DNA of 64,000 bases from Halobacillus ihumii (GCF_902726645.1 NZ_CACVAO010000001.1:2898764-2962763), one strand, 5' to 3'. Shown: positions 1 through 10,526, counted from the stretch's first letter. The notes: a model not told the origin generated them from the letters alone. Translations and numbers: made by a program.

Positions 1-1377
<1,377 letters not shown>

Positions 1378-1410
1378 TTATAGTTGAATGTTGCTTCATC
1401 ATATAGAAGA

Positions 1411-1474
1411 TAGAAAAACACCCCGTTTTCCAGACAGGAAAACGGGGTTGTTGTTACAACAAAGCATTGCCCTC
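1411..1474 (-). promoter_or_regulatory. Leader/attenuator motif with intrinsic terminator, copy A
   Basis: Read on the minus strand, this begins with GAGGGCAATGC, continues with a small hairpin (TTGTT...AACAA) and then a strong terminator (CCCCGTTTTCC / GGAAAACGGGG, loop 5 nt) followed by TGTTTTTCTA. It lies about 50 nt after the CGTase stop and about 70 nt before the neopullulanase start, so it can end CGTase transcripts and gate read-through. The same arrangement recurs at 3691-3755 in front of CGTase, where no upstream gene needs a terminator. That argues for a regulatory leader. The ligand or binding protein is unknown. Confidence 0.55.
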
Positions 1475-1524
1475 ATATTAGATACTATTAACTTACTGAA
1501 AGCACTCTATCTTGTCAATGAACT

Positions 1525-3639
1525 TTATTGCCAATTTACGATGACTGTATCCGTTCCTGTTGCAGGTGTTGTATAGGTATGGTTTGAGCCGCTCTCCCAA
1601 ACTACATTCCCAGAGCTATCTTTTTTAATAAATTTGTATTCTATTTCTTTACCGGCTGGGACACTAATATCGTAGTACCAAGTAGGATAGTTATAAGCTA
1701 CTTGATTAAACATTGGTCCGATTGCGTTATCAGGATCCCAATTGCCTAGCTCGTTAACATTACCAACTATATAAACATTTTCTCCAGGCTCTGTAAAAGC
1801 ATTATTTACACCAAATCTTACGGCTATTTGTTTACCTGTTAATACTTCAAATTCATCGTACTTGTTGCTGCGAATATCATTAGCACTTGTCACAGTAATA
1901 GGATACTTTCCTGCGGTTACATCTGGAACACTAACTTTAATTTCTGTATCCGACCAGGATAGGATGTCTGCATTTGTAGAACCAAATTGAACACTGCCTT
2001 CTGATGAGCCATAACCTTCTCCACTAACTGTAATTGTGTTTCCTGCTTTTCCTGTCATCGGCCCAACATGTCCAATGATTGGAGTGGCAGAGGGATCTTT
2101 AAATTGCCAAACGGCTACACTTTTTGGACTTAACTGAAACGAATCAACAGCACCATGTTGATTTATTGAAATAGCATTGCCGTCTAATATCTGGTCAAGT
2201 TCATCATTATAAGTACCCTCGGGTAAAGAGGTCTTTAAATTAATGATGTTTTGAGGGGAATTTCCACTGTTTACAGCCGTTAGTACAATGTTATTGCCAA
2301 ACTGTCTTTCATAAATATAAACATTAGAATTGATCCAACGTTCTTCGGTATCCCCATAGCCAAGTGCAGGGTTTGATTGTCTCACCTGTGCTAATTGGCT
2401 GATGATTTCATAGGAACTTGTGGATCTTTCGAAATTCTTCATAGGCTTTCGATTATTAGGATCATGACTGCCTGTCAAGTACTGTTCAGTTCCATAATAA
2501 ATGGTAGGTACGCCGCGGGATGTCAATAAGACTGCTAAAGCTATATCCGTGGATCGGTTTGAGGAATCTTCGTCAGAAAAACGACTCATGTCATGGTTAT
2601 CAATAAACGTTACTTGGTCAATAACCTCATCATAATTTTCTGCTGTATTCTGAATCATTGAATTAAAATCATACCAATTGGCTGAACCATCTTTTAATAC
2701 CTCTCTAATGGTTTGCCCATATCGAAAGTCAAGCAGGCTCATTCCGCTTTCATTAGCGAAATAATGATTTTTTTGAGAGACTTCTCCTTTACCTAAAAAC
2801 CATTCACCGAAAGTGAATACAGGACGGTGGCTGTAGATTTCGCTCATCAACGATTCTTGCCAACCTTGTGACATGTGTTTAACTGCATCTACTCTAATGC
2901 CATCAATACCTCTGTCCAGCCACAGCTTAATAGATTCTTTTAAATATTGATCGACTTCTTCATTATTTAAATTATAATCTGCTAAGTCGTATAAGTTTCG
3001 ATAAATACTGTCTTCATAAGAGGAAAAATCAGTTCCGCCATTATGATGAAAAAAATTCTCATTGTCGTTTGAATAGGCAGCCAATAAATTTCCGTTATCA
3101 TAGACAGCACCATTTTCTGCATAAGCAGGGTCTGTCTCAAGAGCTGGAGAAGAGTGGTTCGGGGTGAAATCCATAATCACCTTAATTCCATTTGCGTGCG
3201 CTGTATCAACTAATCGATCAAAATCGGAAAGGCTTCCAAAATACGGGTTTGTTTTTTTGTAGTCCCTTGCCCAGTAGCCATGATAAGATGTATAGCCACT
3301 TGGGTGTAAGGCATAGACGTTTTCTACCGGCTGGGAGATCCAAATAGCTGTAATTCCCATATCTGTTAAATAACCATCGTTTATTTTTTCAATGATCCCT
3401 TGCCAGTCACCACCGCAATATTTATGAAGATTACTGCAATCTTCACTGTAAATATCCCCCGTAGGATTATTCTCTGGATTACCATCATAAAATCGATCCG
3501 TTACAATTTGATAGATTACATCATTAGAGTAGTCGACATCACTAGATGCTTCGGAAGGGATGGACGTAAACATAAGCGTGCTGAGGAATACAAAAGTCAG
3601 AGCAAGCGATTGCATAAAAATGCTGATTACTTTAGCCAA
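1525..3639 (-). CDS. Secreted cyclomaltodextrin glucanotransferase (CGTase), GH13
   Basis: Extracellular starch-converting enzyme of 704 aa, the usual length for CGTases with domains A-E. A signal peptide ends near residue 32 (PSEA before SSDVDYS). Catalytic residues are Asp in [10 protein letters not shown], Glu in FTFGEWFLG and Asp in [10 protein letters not shown]. The motif [12 protein letters not shown] carries the central aromatic Tyr typical of CGTases. An IPT/TIG domain follows (around [11 protein letters not shown]), then a C-terminal CBM20 starch-binding domain (about 600-704). Start: TTG at 3639 with a good AAGGAGGAG site. Its cyclodextrin products fit the adjacent MdxEFG importer and neopullulanase. 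A cyclodextrin-forming alpha-amylase is hard to separate from CGTase without assays, but the domain set favours CGTase. Confidence 0.9.
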   Translation of the reverse strand: MAKVISIFMQSLALTFVFLSTLMFTSIPSEASSDVDYSNDVIYQIVTDRFYDGNPENNPTGDIYSEDCSNLHKYCGGDWQGIIEKINDGYLTDMGITAIWISQPVENVYALHPSGYTSYHGYWARDYKKTNPYFGSLSDFDRLVDTAHANGIKVIMDFTPNHSSPALETDPAYAENGAVYDNGNLLAAYSNDNENFFHHNGGTDFSSYEDSIYRNLYDLADYNLNNEEVDQYLKESIKLWLDRGIDGIRVDAVKHMSQGWQESLMSEIYSHRPVFTFGEWFLGKGEVSQKNHYFANESGMSLLDFRYGQTIREVLKDGSANWYDFNSMIQNTAENYDEVIDQVTFIDNHDMSRFSDEDSSNRSTDIALAVLLTSRGVPTIYYGTEQYLTGSHDPNNRKPMKNFERSTSSYEIISQLAQVRQSNPALGYGDTEERWINSNVYIYERQFGNNIVLTAVNSGNSPQNIINLKTSLPEGTYNDELDQILDGNAISINQHGAVDSFQLSPKSVAVWQFKDPSATPIIGHVGPMTGKAGNTITVSGEGYGSSEGSVQFGSTNADILSWSDTEIKVSVPDVTAGKYPITVTSANDIRSNKYDEFEVLTGKQIAVRFGVNNAFTEPGENVYIVGNVNELGNWDPDNAIGPMFNQVAYNYPTWYYDISVPAGKEIEYKFIKKDSSGNVVWESGSNHTYTTPATGTDTVIVNWQ
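3602..3613. promoter_or_regulatory. LacI-family operator-like 12-mer inside the CGTase signal-peptide codons
   Basis: GCAAGCGATTGC fits the palindrome GCAAnCGnTTGC. The identical 12-mer occurs at 3963-3974 in the mdxE promoter region. Here it lies about 26 bp inside the CGTase coding sequence, so a bound regulator would act as a roadblock or loop partner. Function is inferred from sequence only. Confidence 0.45.
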
Positions 3640-3690
3640 CAGAATCTCCTCCTTAATTAGTGTATCCTTTTTCGCGTAACCCCCCTTTCC

Positions 3691-3755
3691 ATAAAATAAA
3701 CCCCGACTTTTAAGAAAAAGTCGGGGTTGTTTGCAGTGAACAAAAGCATGGCCCT
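3691..3755 (-). promoter_or_regulatory. Leader/attenuator motif with intrinsic terminator, copy B
   Basis: On the minus strand: GAGGGCCATGC, a small stem (TTGTT...AACAA), then a terminator hairpin (CCCCGACTTTT / AAAAGTCGGGG, loop 4 nt) and TTTATTTTAT, ending about 50 nt before the CGTase start. The nearest upstream gene is divergent, so this terminator cannot serve a preceding operon. It shares the 5' block and hairpin plan with copy A at 1411-1474, although the terminator stem sequence differs. Confidence 0.55.
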
Positions 3756-3906
3756 CGGATTTTATTCATTAATGCTTCCTGCTGTGATAACTCTATTAAT
3801 ACGCGAGTGTAACGCTATTGTACATAGATAAATATACCTATTTATTAAATCCTCAAAAAGAAATCGCACAACACAGCGGATCTTTTCAAAAAAATCAGAT
3901 ATTTTA

Positions 3907-3974
3907 CTGAAACCGCTTGCAACTAAATTGAATTAACTGTAAAATGATTTTCAAATTGGCAGGCAAGCGATTGC
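3907..3974 (+). promoter_or_regulatory. mdxE promoter with cre-like site and LacI-type operator
   Basis: A sigma-A promoter is visible: TTGCAA at 3917-3922, a 17-bp spacer and TAAAAT at 3940-3945. The -35 overlaps a sequence at 3907-3922 (TGAAACCGCTTGCAA) that fits the CcpA cre consensus except for its first base. A perfect GCAAnCGnTTGC palindrome lies at 3963-3974, about 18 bp after the -10. This suggests dual control by carbon catabolite repression and by the LacI-family protein at 7900-8922. The 3640-3906 stretch otherwise holds only leader copy B and AT-rich DNA. Confidence 0.7.
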
Positions 3975-4033
3975 ACAAAATTTTCGCAAGTTCTTGCTTA
4001 AGGTACAAATTTAATTTTAAAAGGAGAGATCGC

Positions 4034-5314
4034 ATGGAAGGAAGAAGGTCATTTATTTCGTTTTTTGCATTTCTGTCATTACTGTTGTTGTTAGTGGCGT
4101 GTGCGCCAGATCGTGAAGAGGTAACAAGTGAGCAGGACACAAGTTCTGATGGGACTGCCGAAAAACCTGAGGAGCTGACAATTTGGGCAAACGATGAGGA
4201 GAAACAATTGGCAGCTATTGAAAAGATTGCGGCAGATTACGAAGAGCAGGAAGGAATTAAAGTAAATGTCGTACCAAAATCAATGCTGGATCAAGTACAG
4301 GAATTATCACTTGCTGGTCCAGAGGGAAATGGCCCTGATTTGTTCTTTCAGCCTCATGACCAAATTGGAAATATAGTAGCGCAGGGGCTTGCAGAACCTC
4401 TTGATTTATCAGAGGAAGCGTTGAGCGGATACACTGATGTGGCGGTTGAGGCTGTCAGTTATAAGTATGACGGTGAAACCGCTATTTATGGGGTTCCGGC
4501 TGTTCTTGAAACGTACGGTATTTTTTACAATAAAGACATTGTATCGGATGCACCTGAAACGATTGATGATTTAAAAACCATTCTTAAAGAGCATACCAAT
4601 CCATCAAAAGACGAATATGGATTCTTAATGAAACCTAATGATTTATATTTTGCTTATCCTTTCTTTAAAAACTTTGGCGGTTATATATTTGGCGGCGAAA
4701 CGGGTGAGTTTGATACGACAGACATTGGTTTAAACAATGAGGGGTCTGTAGAAGGCGGTAAACTGTTCCAGTCCTTTTTCGGTTCAGAAAAAATTCCACC
4801 AGGAACAACGACAGATGTTGTAGATGGTCTTTTCACGGCTGGAAAAGTAGGTGCAGTGATTAATGGGCCATGGAGTATCGCAGGATATAAAGAAGCTTTG
4901 GGTGACAGTCTTGGCTTTGCACCATTTCCAAAAATAAATGGGGAAACTGGTAAGACATTGGTAGGAGTGAAATCATGGATGGTTTCTTATTACTCTGAGA
5001 ATAAAAATTGGGCTCAAGATCTGGCTCTATTTATGACAAACGAAGAAAATCTCCAATATTATTTTGAAACAGCTGGTGAATTGCCAACCAATACCAATGC
5101 TCTTGAATCGATTGAGGATCCAATCTATAACGTATTTGCGGAACAAGTGAAATACGGCGTACCTATGCCTAGTACACCGCAAATGTCTCAAGTGTGGGAA
5201 CCGATGAATAATGCATTGCAGTTCATAGCTGAAGGAGAAGATGTACAAGCTGTTTTGGACGAAGCTGTGAATCAGATTAAAACAAAAATACAATCTAGCG
5301 GGGCAAGTCAATAA
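4034..5314 (+). CDS. mdxE: Maltodextrin-binding lipoprotein of the MdxEFG ABC importer
   Basis: Solute-binding protein of the MalE class, 426 aa, anchored outside the membrane. A lipobox LVAC places the lipidated Cys at residue 23, followed by an acidic linker and a family-1 binding protein fold (ELTIWANDEEKQ, then GVPAVLETYGIFYN and VGAVINGPWSI). The start is the ATG at 4034, preceded by AAGGAGAGA; an upstream in-frame extension lacks a ribosome site and overlaps the operator. It is first in the mdxE-mdxF-mdxG order of B. subtilis, but about 320 bp separate it from mdxF and that gap holds a repeat element. Expression is probably controlled by the promoter at 3907-3974. Confidence 0.88.
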   Translation: MEGRRSFISFFAFLSLLLLLVACAPDREEVTSEQDTSSDGTAEKPEELTIWANDEEKQLAAIEKIAADYEEQEGIKVNVVPKSMLDQVQELSLAGPEGNGPDLFFQPHDQIGNIVAQGLAEPLDLSEEALSGYTDVAVEAVSYKYDGETAIYGVPAVLETYGIFYNKDIVSDAPETIDDLKTILKEHTNPSKDEYGFLMKPNDLYFAYPFFKNFGGYIFGGETGEFDTTDIGLNNEGSVEGGKLFQSFFGSEKIPPGTTTDVVDGLFTAGKVGAVINGPWSIAGYKEALGDSLGFAPFPKINGETGKTLVGVKSWMVSYYSENKNWAQDLALFMTNEENLQYYFETAGELPTNTNALESIEDPIYNVFAEQVKYGVPMPSTPQMSQVWEPMNNALQFIAEGEDVQAVLDEAVNQIKTKIQSSGASQ

Positions 5315-5330
5315 ATCTATGTTGAAAAGA

Positions 5331-5580
5331 AGTGGCTGGGACAAAAGTGTTTTTATCAATTGAAAATCCGAACTAAGCAGAAATTACGATTGCGTATAAA
5401 ACTCGCTACGAAAATATACTTCGCTTTCCACGGGGGGCCGTTGAGCCTCCTTGTGCTGGCGCACTGCGGGGTCTCACCTTGGCCTTTTCTCCCGTAGGAG
5501 TCTACGTATATTTTCTCCGCTAAACGAATACACCGTTCGTCTCTCGCTTAAAAAGTAAAGTTATGTCCCAGCTCCTTTTT
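5331..5580. repeat. Palindrome-ended intergenic repeat between mdxE and mdxF
   Basis: About 250 bp bounded by inverted GCTGGGACA (5335-5343) and TGTCCCAGC (5564-5572). The interior has a GC-rich block (CTTTCCACGGGGGGCC, then GGGGTCTCACC and CCCGTAGGAGTC) that resembles a dispersed repeat common in Bacillaceae intergenic DNA. It contains no credible ORF. Transcribed from the mdxE promoter it would fold into a long hairpin between the two cistrons. The family assignment is from memory. Confidence 0.6.
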
Positions 5581-5636
5581 TTCAATCATCATCAAAGTAG
5601 AAAGTAAATCCAGACGTATGAAAGGAGGCCTATTCA

Positions 5637-6968
5637 TTGGCTATACCAGATCTGAAAGAGTACGAAGATAAATCAAAGAGAAAAAGTCCAAGGAAAAAAC
5701 AACATAATCCCAAAGTGGCCATGATTTTGTCCATACTATTTGCAGGGCTGGGACAACTGTATAACCGCAGATTATTAAAAGGGTTTACTTTTATTATCGT
5801 TGAATTGGCTTTTATAGTAACGCTGCTAGAATCGATAAATTATGGACTATGGGGCTTACGTACCCTAGGAACCATTCCGGGGACTGATCATTCTATCCGG
5901 TTATTAGTTTTCGGTGTTCTTTCTTTAATTGGTGTTTTCTTTGCTTTATCTCTTTATATTTATAATGTGGTGGATGCAAGGAACCAGGCGCGTAAGATTC
6001 AGAATGGCTGGAAACCAATGGGCTTGAAAGAGAGTATGAGGACGTTTTATGATCATGCGTTTCCGTATTTAATGACATTCCCAGGGTTAGTTCTCATGAT
6101 TTTTGTCGTGATTTTTCCGTTGCTATTTTCAGTGCTATTAGCGTTTACGAACTACAATCTATATAATTCTCCGCCTCGAAATCTAGTAGATTGGGTAGGC
6201 TTCGAAAACTTTGTAAATTTAGCCACCGTACCTATTTGGCAAGACACGTTCATCAGTGTATTTTCATGGACCGTTGTCTGGACGGTGGTAGCCACTACAC
6301 TTCAAATTGGTCTTGGTCTATTTCTTGCTTTGCTTGTTAACGATCCGCGCATTAAATTTAAAAAATTAATTCGTACGATTCTAATTCTGCCATGGGCCGT
6401 ACCTGCATTCGTTACGATTCTAATCTTCTCTGCTATGTTTAATGATGATTTCGGTGCCATAAACAGGGATATTATCATTCCCCTCCTTGGTGGTGACGGC
6501 CTGCCATGGTTGAGTGACCCGTTTTATGCCAGAATTGCGATCATTATGGTACAGACGTGGCTAGGATTTCCATTTATTTTTGCCTTATTTACAGGTGTGC
6601 TGCAAAGTATTTCGAAGGATTGGTATGAAGCAGCAGATGTAGATGGCGGTTCCCGTTTGCAGAAATTCAGACATATTACACTTCCGCATGTCATGTTTGC
6701 AACGGCCCCGCTACTCATTATGCAATATGCGCAGAACTTTAATAACTTCAACGTGATCTACCTGTTTAATGAAGGTGGACCTCCTGTGCGAGGGCAAAAT
6801 GCCGGCGGGACAGACATTCTCATTTCCTGGGTGTATAAACTTACTTTTGACACCAATAATTACAGCATGGCAGCCGCAATTTCCATCATTATGGGCTTAT
6901 TTGTCTCGGGATTTGCGTTTTATCAGTTTAGACGGACGAGATCATTTAAAGAGGAGGGGGAAATTTAA
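5637..6968 (+). CDS. mdxF: Maltodextrin ABC transporter permease MdxF (MalF type)
   Basis: Integral membrane permease, 443 aa, forming the channel with MdxG. It starts at a TTG (5637), eight bases after GGAGG. The N-terminal ~120 residues carry extra membrane segments including a GLGQLYNRR motif like TM2/DUF5683 domains, as in Bacillus MdxF. The transport core then has the EAA loop (EAADVDGGSRLQKF) that contacts the ATPase. The stop overlaps the mdxG start by one base (TAATG), indicating translational coupling. No ATPase gene is present; in B. subtilis the shared MsmX serves this system, which I infer here. Confidence 0.88.
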   Translation: MAIPDLKEYEDKSKRKSPRKKQHNPKVAMILSILFAGLGQLYNRRLLKGFTFIIVELAFIVTLLESINYGLWGLRTLGTIPGTDHSIRLLVFGVLSLIGVFFALSLYIYNVVDARNQARKIQNGWKPMGLKESMRTFYDHAFPYLMTFPGLVLMIFVVIFPLLFSVLLAFTNYNLYNSPPRNLVDWVGFENFVNLATVPIWQDTFISVFSWTVVWTVVATTLQIGLGLFLALLVNDPRIKFKKLIRTILILPWAVPAFVTILIFSAMFNDDFGAINRDIIIPLLGGDGLPWLSDPFYARIAIIMVQTWLGFPFIFALFTGVLQSISKDWYEAADVDGGSRLQKFRHITLPHVMFATAPLLIMQYAQNFNNFNVIYLFNEGGPPVRGQNAGGTDILISWVYKLTFDTNNYSMAAAISIIMGLFVSGFAFYQFRRTRSFKEEGEI

Positions 6969-7807
6969 TGAATCAAAAAAAGAAATCAGTTTGGGAAGTT
7001 ACAGCCATTTATATCATACTCGCGATTGTGGCTATTATTATATTTTACCCTCTGGCATGGACAGTTGGGATGTCCTTTAACCAAGGAAGCAGTTTATATT
7101 CTTCCTCGATCATCCCGGAATCCTTCTCTTTAGACCATTATAAGTGGCTGTTTAGTGAAGAAAGTGATTATTTATTATGGTACAAAAACTCTCTGATTGT
7201 TTCTTTAGCAACTGCTATAGGCAGTGTGATTCTGACCTCACTGGTTGCTTATGCTTTTTCCCGCTATCAATTTGTGGGAAGAAAAAATGGGTTATATGTA
7301 TTTTTGCTTTTACAAATGTTTCCGGTCATGATGGCGATGGTTGCTCTATACATTTTCTTAAATATGATTGGCTTGCTTGATACACTTACAGGCTTAATCC
7401 TTATCTATTTGGGCGGACAGATCCCTTTTAACGCTTGGCTTGTTAAAGGGTACTTTGATACGATTCCTCGCGAACTGGACCAAGCTGCCCGAATAGACGG
7501 TGCTGGTCATTTAAGAGTGTTCTGGAGTATTATGCTTCCGTTGGCCAAGCCAATTCTGGCGGTTGTTGCACTGTTCAATTTTATGATGCCTTTGTTTGAT
7601 TTTCTGCTTCCAACCATCGTGCTTTCAAGCGCGGACAATTATACATTGGCGGTTGGACTGTATAATTTTATTAACGACCAGTTTGCTAACAACTTTACGA
7701 GATTTGCTGCAGGATCGATTCTAGTGGCGGTTCCTATCGCAGCTGTGTACCTTTACCTTCAACGATTCCTTATCTCCGGATTAACAGCCGGAGGGTCAAA
7801 GGGATAA
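6968..7807 (+). CDS. mdxG: Maltodextrin ABC transporter permease MdxG (MalG type)
   Basis: Second permease subunit, 279 aa, with six predicted membrane spans and the EAA loop AARIDGAGHLRVFWSIMLP near residue 175. The length matches B. subtilis MdxG. The ATG overlaps the last base of mdxF, so the two are coupled. The LacI-family regulator gene follows after about 90 bp. Confidence 0.88.
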   Translation: MNQKKKSVWEVTAIYIILAIVAIIIFYPLAWTVGMSFNQGSSLYSSSIIPESFSLDHYKWLFSEESDYLLWYKNSLIVSLATAIGSVILTSLVAYAFSRYQFVGRKNGLYVFLLLQMFPVMMAMVALYIFLNMIGLLDTLTGLILIYLGGQIPFNAWLVKGYFDTIPRELDQAARIDGAGHLRVFWSIMLPLAKPILAVVALFNFMMPLFDFLLPTIVLSSADNYTLAVGLYNFINDQFANNFTRFAAGSILVAVPIAAVYLYLQRFLISGLTAGGSKG

Positions 7808-7899
7808 ACTTATACATGAGAAGCATGTCTAGGTTATTAGAAGGTCAGAATGGTATAATAAATCACACATATATAGAAAATTTTTAGTAGAGGGTGAGA

Positions 7900-8922
7900 A
7901 TGTTGGTAACAATTAGTGACGTAGCAAAGGCAACGGGTGTATCATCCTCTACTGTGTCCAGAGTCATTTCAGATAATCCAAGGATTAGTTTGGCTACTAA
8001 GAAGAAGGTACGTAAGGCGATGAAGGATTTGGGGTATTATCCCAATATTAATGCGCGCAACCTAGTCGTGAAGTCAACAAAGGCCATTGGAGTAATCATG
8101 CCGGCATCGGCTGATAAAGCTCTGCAAAATCCATTTTTCCCGGAGATTCTGCGTGGAATCAGTTCTGTGACACATGACATGCAATATTCCCTTACCCTTT
8201 CAAGTGGGAAAACGGAAGATGAAATATTTACTGAAGTTCAGCGAATGGTATATGGAAGTTACGTAGATGGTGTCATTTTGTTGTACTCGCGAGTTAATGA
8301 CCGGGTAATGAATTTTCTGCGGGAAAAGGACTTTCCTTTTGTTATGGTAGGAAAACCTTATGAACACAGTGCTGAAATTACACACGTTGATAATGATAAT
8401 CTAACAGCAGGGAAAGAGATTACAGAACATTTGATTAAACAGGGCCATGAGCGGATTGCTTTTATTGGCGGCTCAAAGGATTTATTTGTAACGATGGATC
8501 GTGAAACAGGCTATGAGGAGGCCATGGCCAACCTCGATATTCCAAACTTAGAGGAATACAAAATTCATACTGAATTTCTGAAGTCAGGTGGACGCGAAGC
8601 TGTTGAACAATTATTGTCGCTTAAGGTGCGGCCAACTGCAGTTGTAGTTAGTGATGATTTAATCAGCCTAGGTGTTTTAAGTACACTGGAAGAATATGGT
8701 CTTCATGTTCCACGGGATATGTCGCTGGTTAGTTTTAACAATGTTTATTTATCTGAGATTACCCGGCCTGCTTTAACTACGGTTGATGTAAATATTTATG
8801 AACTCGGCGTCCAATCTGCTAAGGCATTAATCGAGAAAACAGTAAATAAACACGAGCCTGCGAAGCGGATTATAATTCCATACAAAGTTGTTTACAGAGA
8901 TTCAGTAAGTAAACCTTTGTGA
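7900..8922 (+). CDS. LacI-family maltodextrin regulator (MdxR/MalR-like)
   Basis: DNA-binding transcription factor of about 340 aa. The N-terminal helix-turn-helix reads TISDVAKATGVSSSTVSRV, with the hinge helix around YYPNINARNLV. A periplasmic-binding-protein-like effector domain follows (KAIGVIMPASADKA to the C-terminus). The start is ambiguous: ATG 7900 and TTG 7903 both lie downstream of AGAGGGTGAG, while GTG 7894 lacks a ribosome site. By position it should control the mdx promoter and possibly CGTase through the GCAAnCGnTTGC palindromes at 3602 and 3963. The inducer is likely maltose or a maltodextrin (inference from position). Confidence 0.85.
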   Translation: MLVTISDVAKATGVSSSTVSRVISDNPRISLATKKKVRKAMKDLGYYPNINARNLVVKSTKAIGVIMPASADKALQNPFFPEILRGISSVTHDMQYSLTLSSGKTEDEIFTEVQRMVYGSYVDGVILLYSRVNDRVMNFLREKDFPFVMVGKPYEHSAEITHVDNDNLTAGKEITEHLIKQGHERIAFIGGSKDLFVTMDRETGYEEAMANLDIPNLEEYKIHTEFLKSGGREAVEQLLSLKVRPTAVVVSDDLISLGVLSTLEEYGLHVPRDMSLVSFNNVYLSEITRPALTTVDVNIYELGVQSAKALIEKTVNKHEPAKRIIIPYKVVYRDSVSKPL

Positions 8923-8983
8923 AAGGGAAGGTTTCGTCTGTTGTAAAAAAAGGAATGGTTGAACTAAAGAGGGGGAGAGGTCA

Positions 8984-9460
8984 TTGCCTACTGTATATGA
9001 CTATGATGTAAAACAAACGGATGGTGAGATGAAATCACTGCGAGATTTTGAAGGACGGCCGATGATTATTGTGAACACCGCGAGCAAATGCGGATTTACC
9101 CCACAATTCAAAGGACTTCAGGAACTGTATAACGCCCACAACAATGAAGGGTTGGAGGTTTTAGGGTTTCCTTCTGATCAATTTAATAATCAAGAGTTTG
9201 ATACGATGGATGAAACGATGCAATTCTGTCAGAGGAACTATGGGGTCAGTTTTTGGATGTTTGATAAAATCAATGTAAAAGGGGATGAAGCTGATCCGTT
9301 ATTTACATTTTTAACGAACCAGCAAAAGGGAATTATCTCTTCGGCCATCAAGTGGAATTTCACCAAATTCCTCGTTGACCGTAATGGACAGGTTGTGGAA
9401 CGCTATGCTCCTACGACTGATCCGAAGAAAATTGAAAAGGATTTAAAGAAGATACTATAG
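8984..9460 (+). CDS. bsaA: Glutathione peroxidase-family thiol peroxidase (BsaA-like)
   Basis: Cytoplasmic peroxidase of 158 aa. The active-site Cys is in NTASKCGFTPQ, with the family Gln in FPSDQFNNQEF and Trp/Asn in KWNFTKFLVD. Bacillus homologues probably use thioredoxin rather than glutathione. It starts at TTG 8984 after a purine-rich GAGGGGGAGAGG site. Monocistronic, with its own terminator at 9471-9497. Confidence 0.9.
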   Translation: MPTVYDYDVKQTDGEMKSLRDFEGRPMIIVNTASKCGFTPQFKGLQELYNAHNNEGLEVLGFPSDQFNNQEFDTMDETMQFCQRNYGVSFWMFDKINVKGDEADPLFTFLTNQQKGIISSAIKWNFTKFLVDRNGQVVERYAPTTDPKKIEKDLKKIL

Positions 9461-9470
9461 ATGAGTGAGA

Positions 9471-9497
9471 ACCACACAAATGGAGTGTGGTTTTTTT
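9471..9497 (+). terminator. Intrinsic terminator after the peroxidase gene
   Basis: ACCACAC / GTGTGGT stem with a 7-nt loop followed by a run of T. Confidence 0.85.
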
Positions 9498-9583
9498 ATA
9501 TTTTGAAGCATAGGGAAAAGGTGAACGAGGAATCTATTAGAAAAGTGACTGGCTGACTAAAAAATAGCGAAAAGGTGATGACT

Positions 9584-10276
9584 TTGGTCTATGAACTATT
9601 CAGCTTTTATAAGGAAAACATGTCTTTTTGGAATGTTTATTTTAAACATATGAAAAAATGGCTGGTTATTCTTTTATTTTCAGCGGTTGTCATAATCTCG
9701 TTAGGCATGCTATTCGTTTCCTATTGGATGGGGGTTGAGTGGTTCATACTGTTGAGCTTTATCCCAATTGGATTATTGATGCTTTACGTAAGGAAAGAAA
9801 AAATCAGGATTACAAAGGAAGTCTACCACCAGGAATCCCAGTTAGATGTTTTTTATAAAAAGAAAGAGCAGTTCGCAGAGTATCTTCAACAAAGCGGTAT
9901 TGTGGAACCGTATCAGTTCGAGTATTTGATACAGTTAATCGATAAAAAAGCTCAAGACTTAAAGGTTCCTTTTCTAATCAATTGGGGAATTATGACAGCT
10001 ATAGCAGCTCCTGTCTGGATCCAGTATATTCAGTATTTATTTTCGAATGAGATTACTAGCCTTCAGGAAGCTACGGGGACCTTGGGTGTTTTAATGTTGT
10101 TTATTATAGTGTTGCTGTATGCGGGTTCTCTCATCAGGTCTTTCGTTGTGGGTGAACTGCTCAATGGTGAATATAATCGGATGCGGCAAATGGGAAATCT
10201 GGTTAGAGATATTTATCTTGTTAAATTAAGTAGGGAGCATCAAGGCAAGTTTGGTTCAAAGCATAGGGGAGAGTAA
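9584..10276 (+). CDS. Uncharacterised membrane protein
   Basis: About 230 aa, not recognised. It has two adjacent hydrophobic segments (about 25-70), a charged, helix-rich cytoplasmic middle (RKEKIRITKEVYHQES), and two further spans around NWGIMTAIAAPVW and LGVLMLFIIVLLYAG. The TTG at 9584 is preferred because AAAGGTGA lies five bases upstream; the GTG at 9575 sits inside that site. Flanked by the peroxidase terminator and a TxpA-like toxin module, with no operon partner to hint at function. Confidence 0.65.
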   Translation: MVYELFSFYKENMSFWNVYFKHMKKWLVILLFSAVVIISLGMLFVSYWMGVEWFILLSFIPIGLLMLYVRKEKIRITKEVYHQESQLDVFYKKKEQFAEYLQQSGIVEPYQFEYLIQLIDKKAQDLKVPFLINWGIMTAIAAPVWIQYIQYLFSNEITSLQEATGTLGVLMLFIIVLLYAGSLIRSFVVGELLNGEYNRMRQMGNLVRDIYLVKLSREHQGKFGSKHRGE

Positions 10277-10327
10277 TTAAACCTATATGGTACTAAAAAA
10301 GCTGTCTCCTAAGAGCGGTGGTTATGC

Positions 10328-10333
10328 TATAAT
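10328..10333 (+). promoter_or_regulatory. Extended -10 promoter of toxin module 1
   Basis: TGCTATAAT: a perfect TATAAT with an upstream TG, about 95 bp before the toxin start. The long leader it implies contains the 5' arm that pairs with the toxin 3' end. Confidence 0.6.
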
Positions 10334-10427
10334 GGGAGAGATAGTTGTTAGAATTATACTGCTATTTAGCAGGTAGAATAGGGTGTCGGCTAGTCCCCAT
10401 GTCACATCGTTGAAGGGGGTGATGCCT

Positions 10428-10526
10428 GTGAGCACTTATGAGTCACTCATGATTATGATCGCGTTTAGCACGCTAATCGTGTCGATCATTGCTTTAGTTG
10501 TGGCGATTATGCGCATAAAAAAATAG
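10428..10526 (+). CDS. TxpA-like holin-type type I toxin, copy 1
   Basis: 32-aa peptide with one membrane span and a basic end (RIKK). It begins STYESLMIMIAF, very close to the start of B. subtilis TxpA. The GTG at 10428 follows AGGGGGTGA; an ATG at 10422 is possible. The stop lies inside the terminator stem (AATAGACCC / GGGTCTATT), and the 5' leader TAGAATAGGG (10374-10383) is complementary to CCCTATTCTA (10530-10539), as expected of a self-sequestered type I toxin mRNA. Related copies lie at 15314 and 19662. Confidence 0.8.
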   Translation: MSTYESLMIMIAFSTLIVSIIALVVAIMRIKK

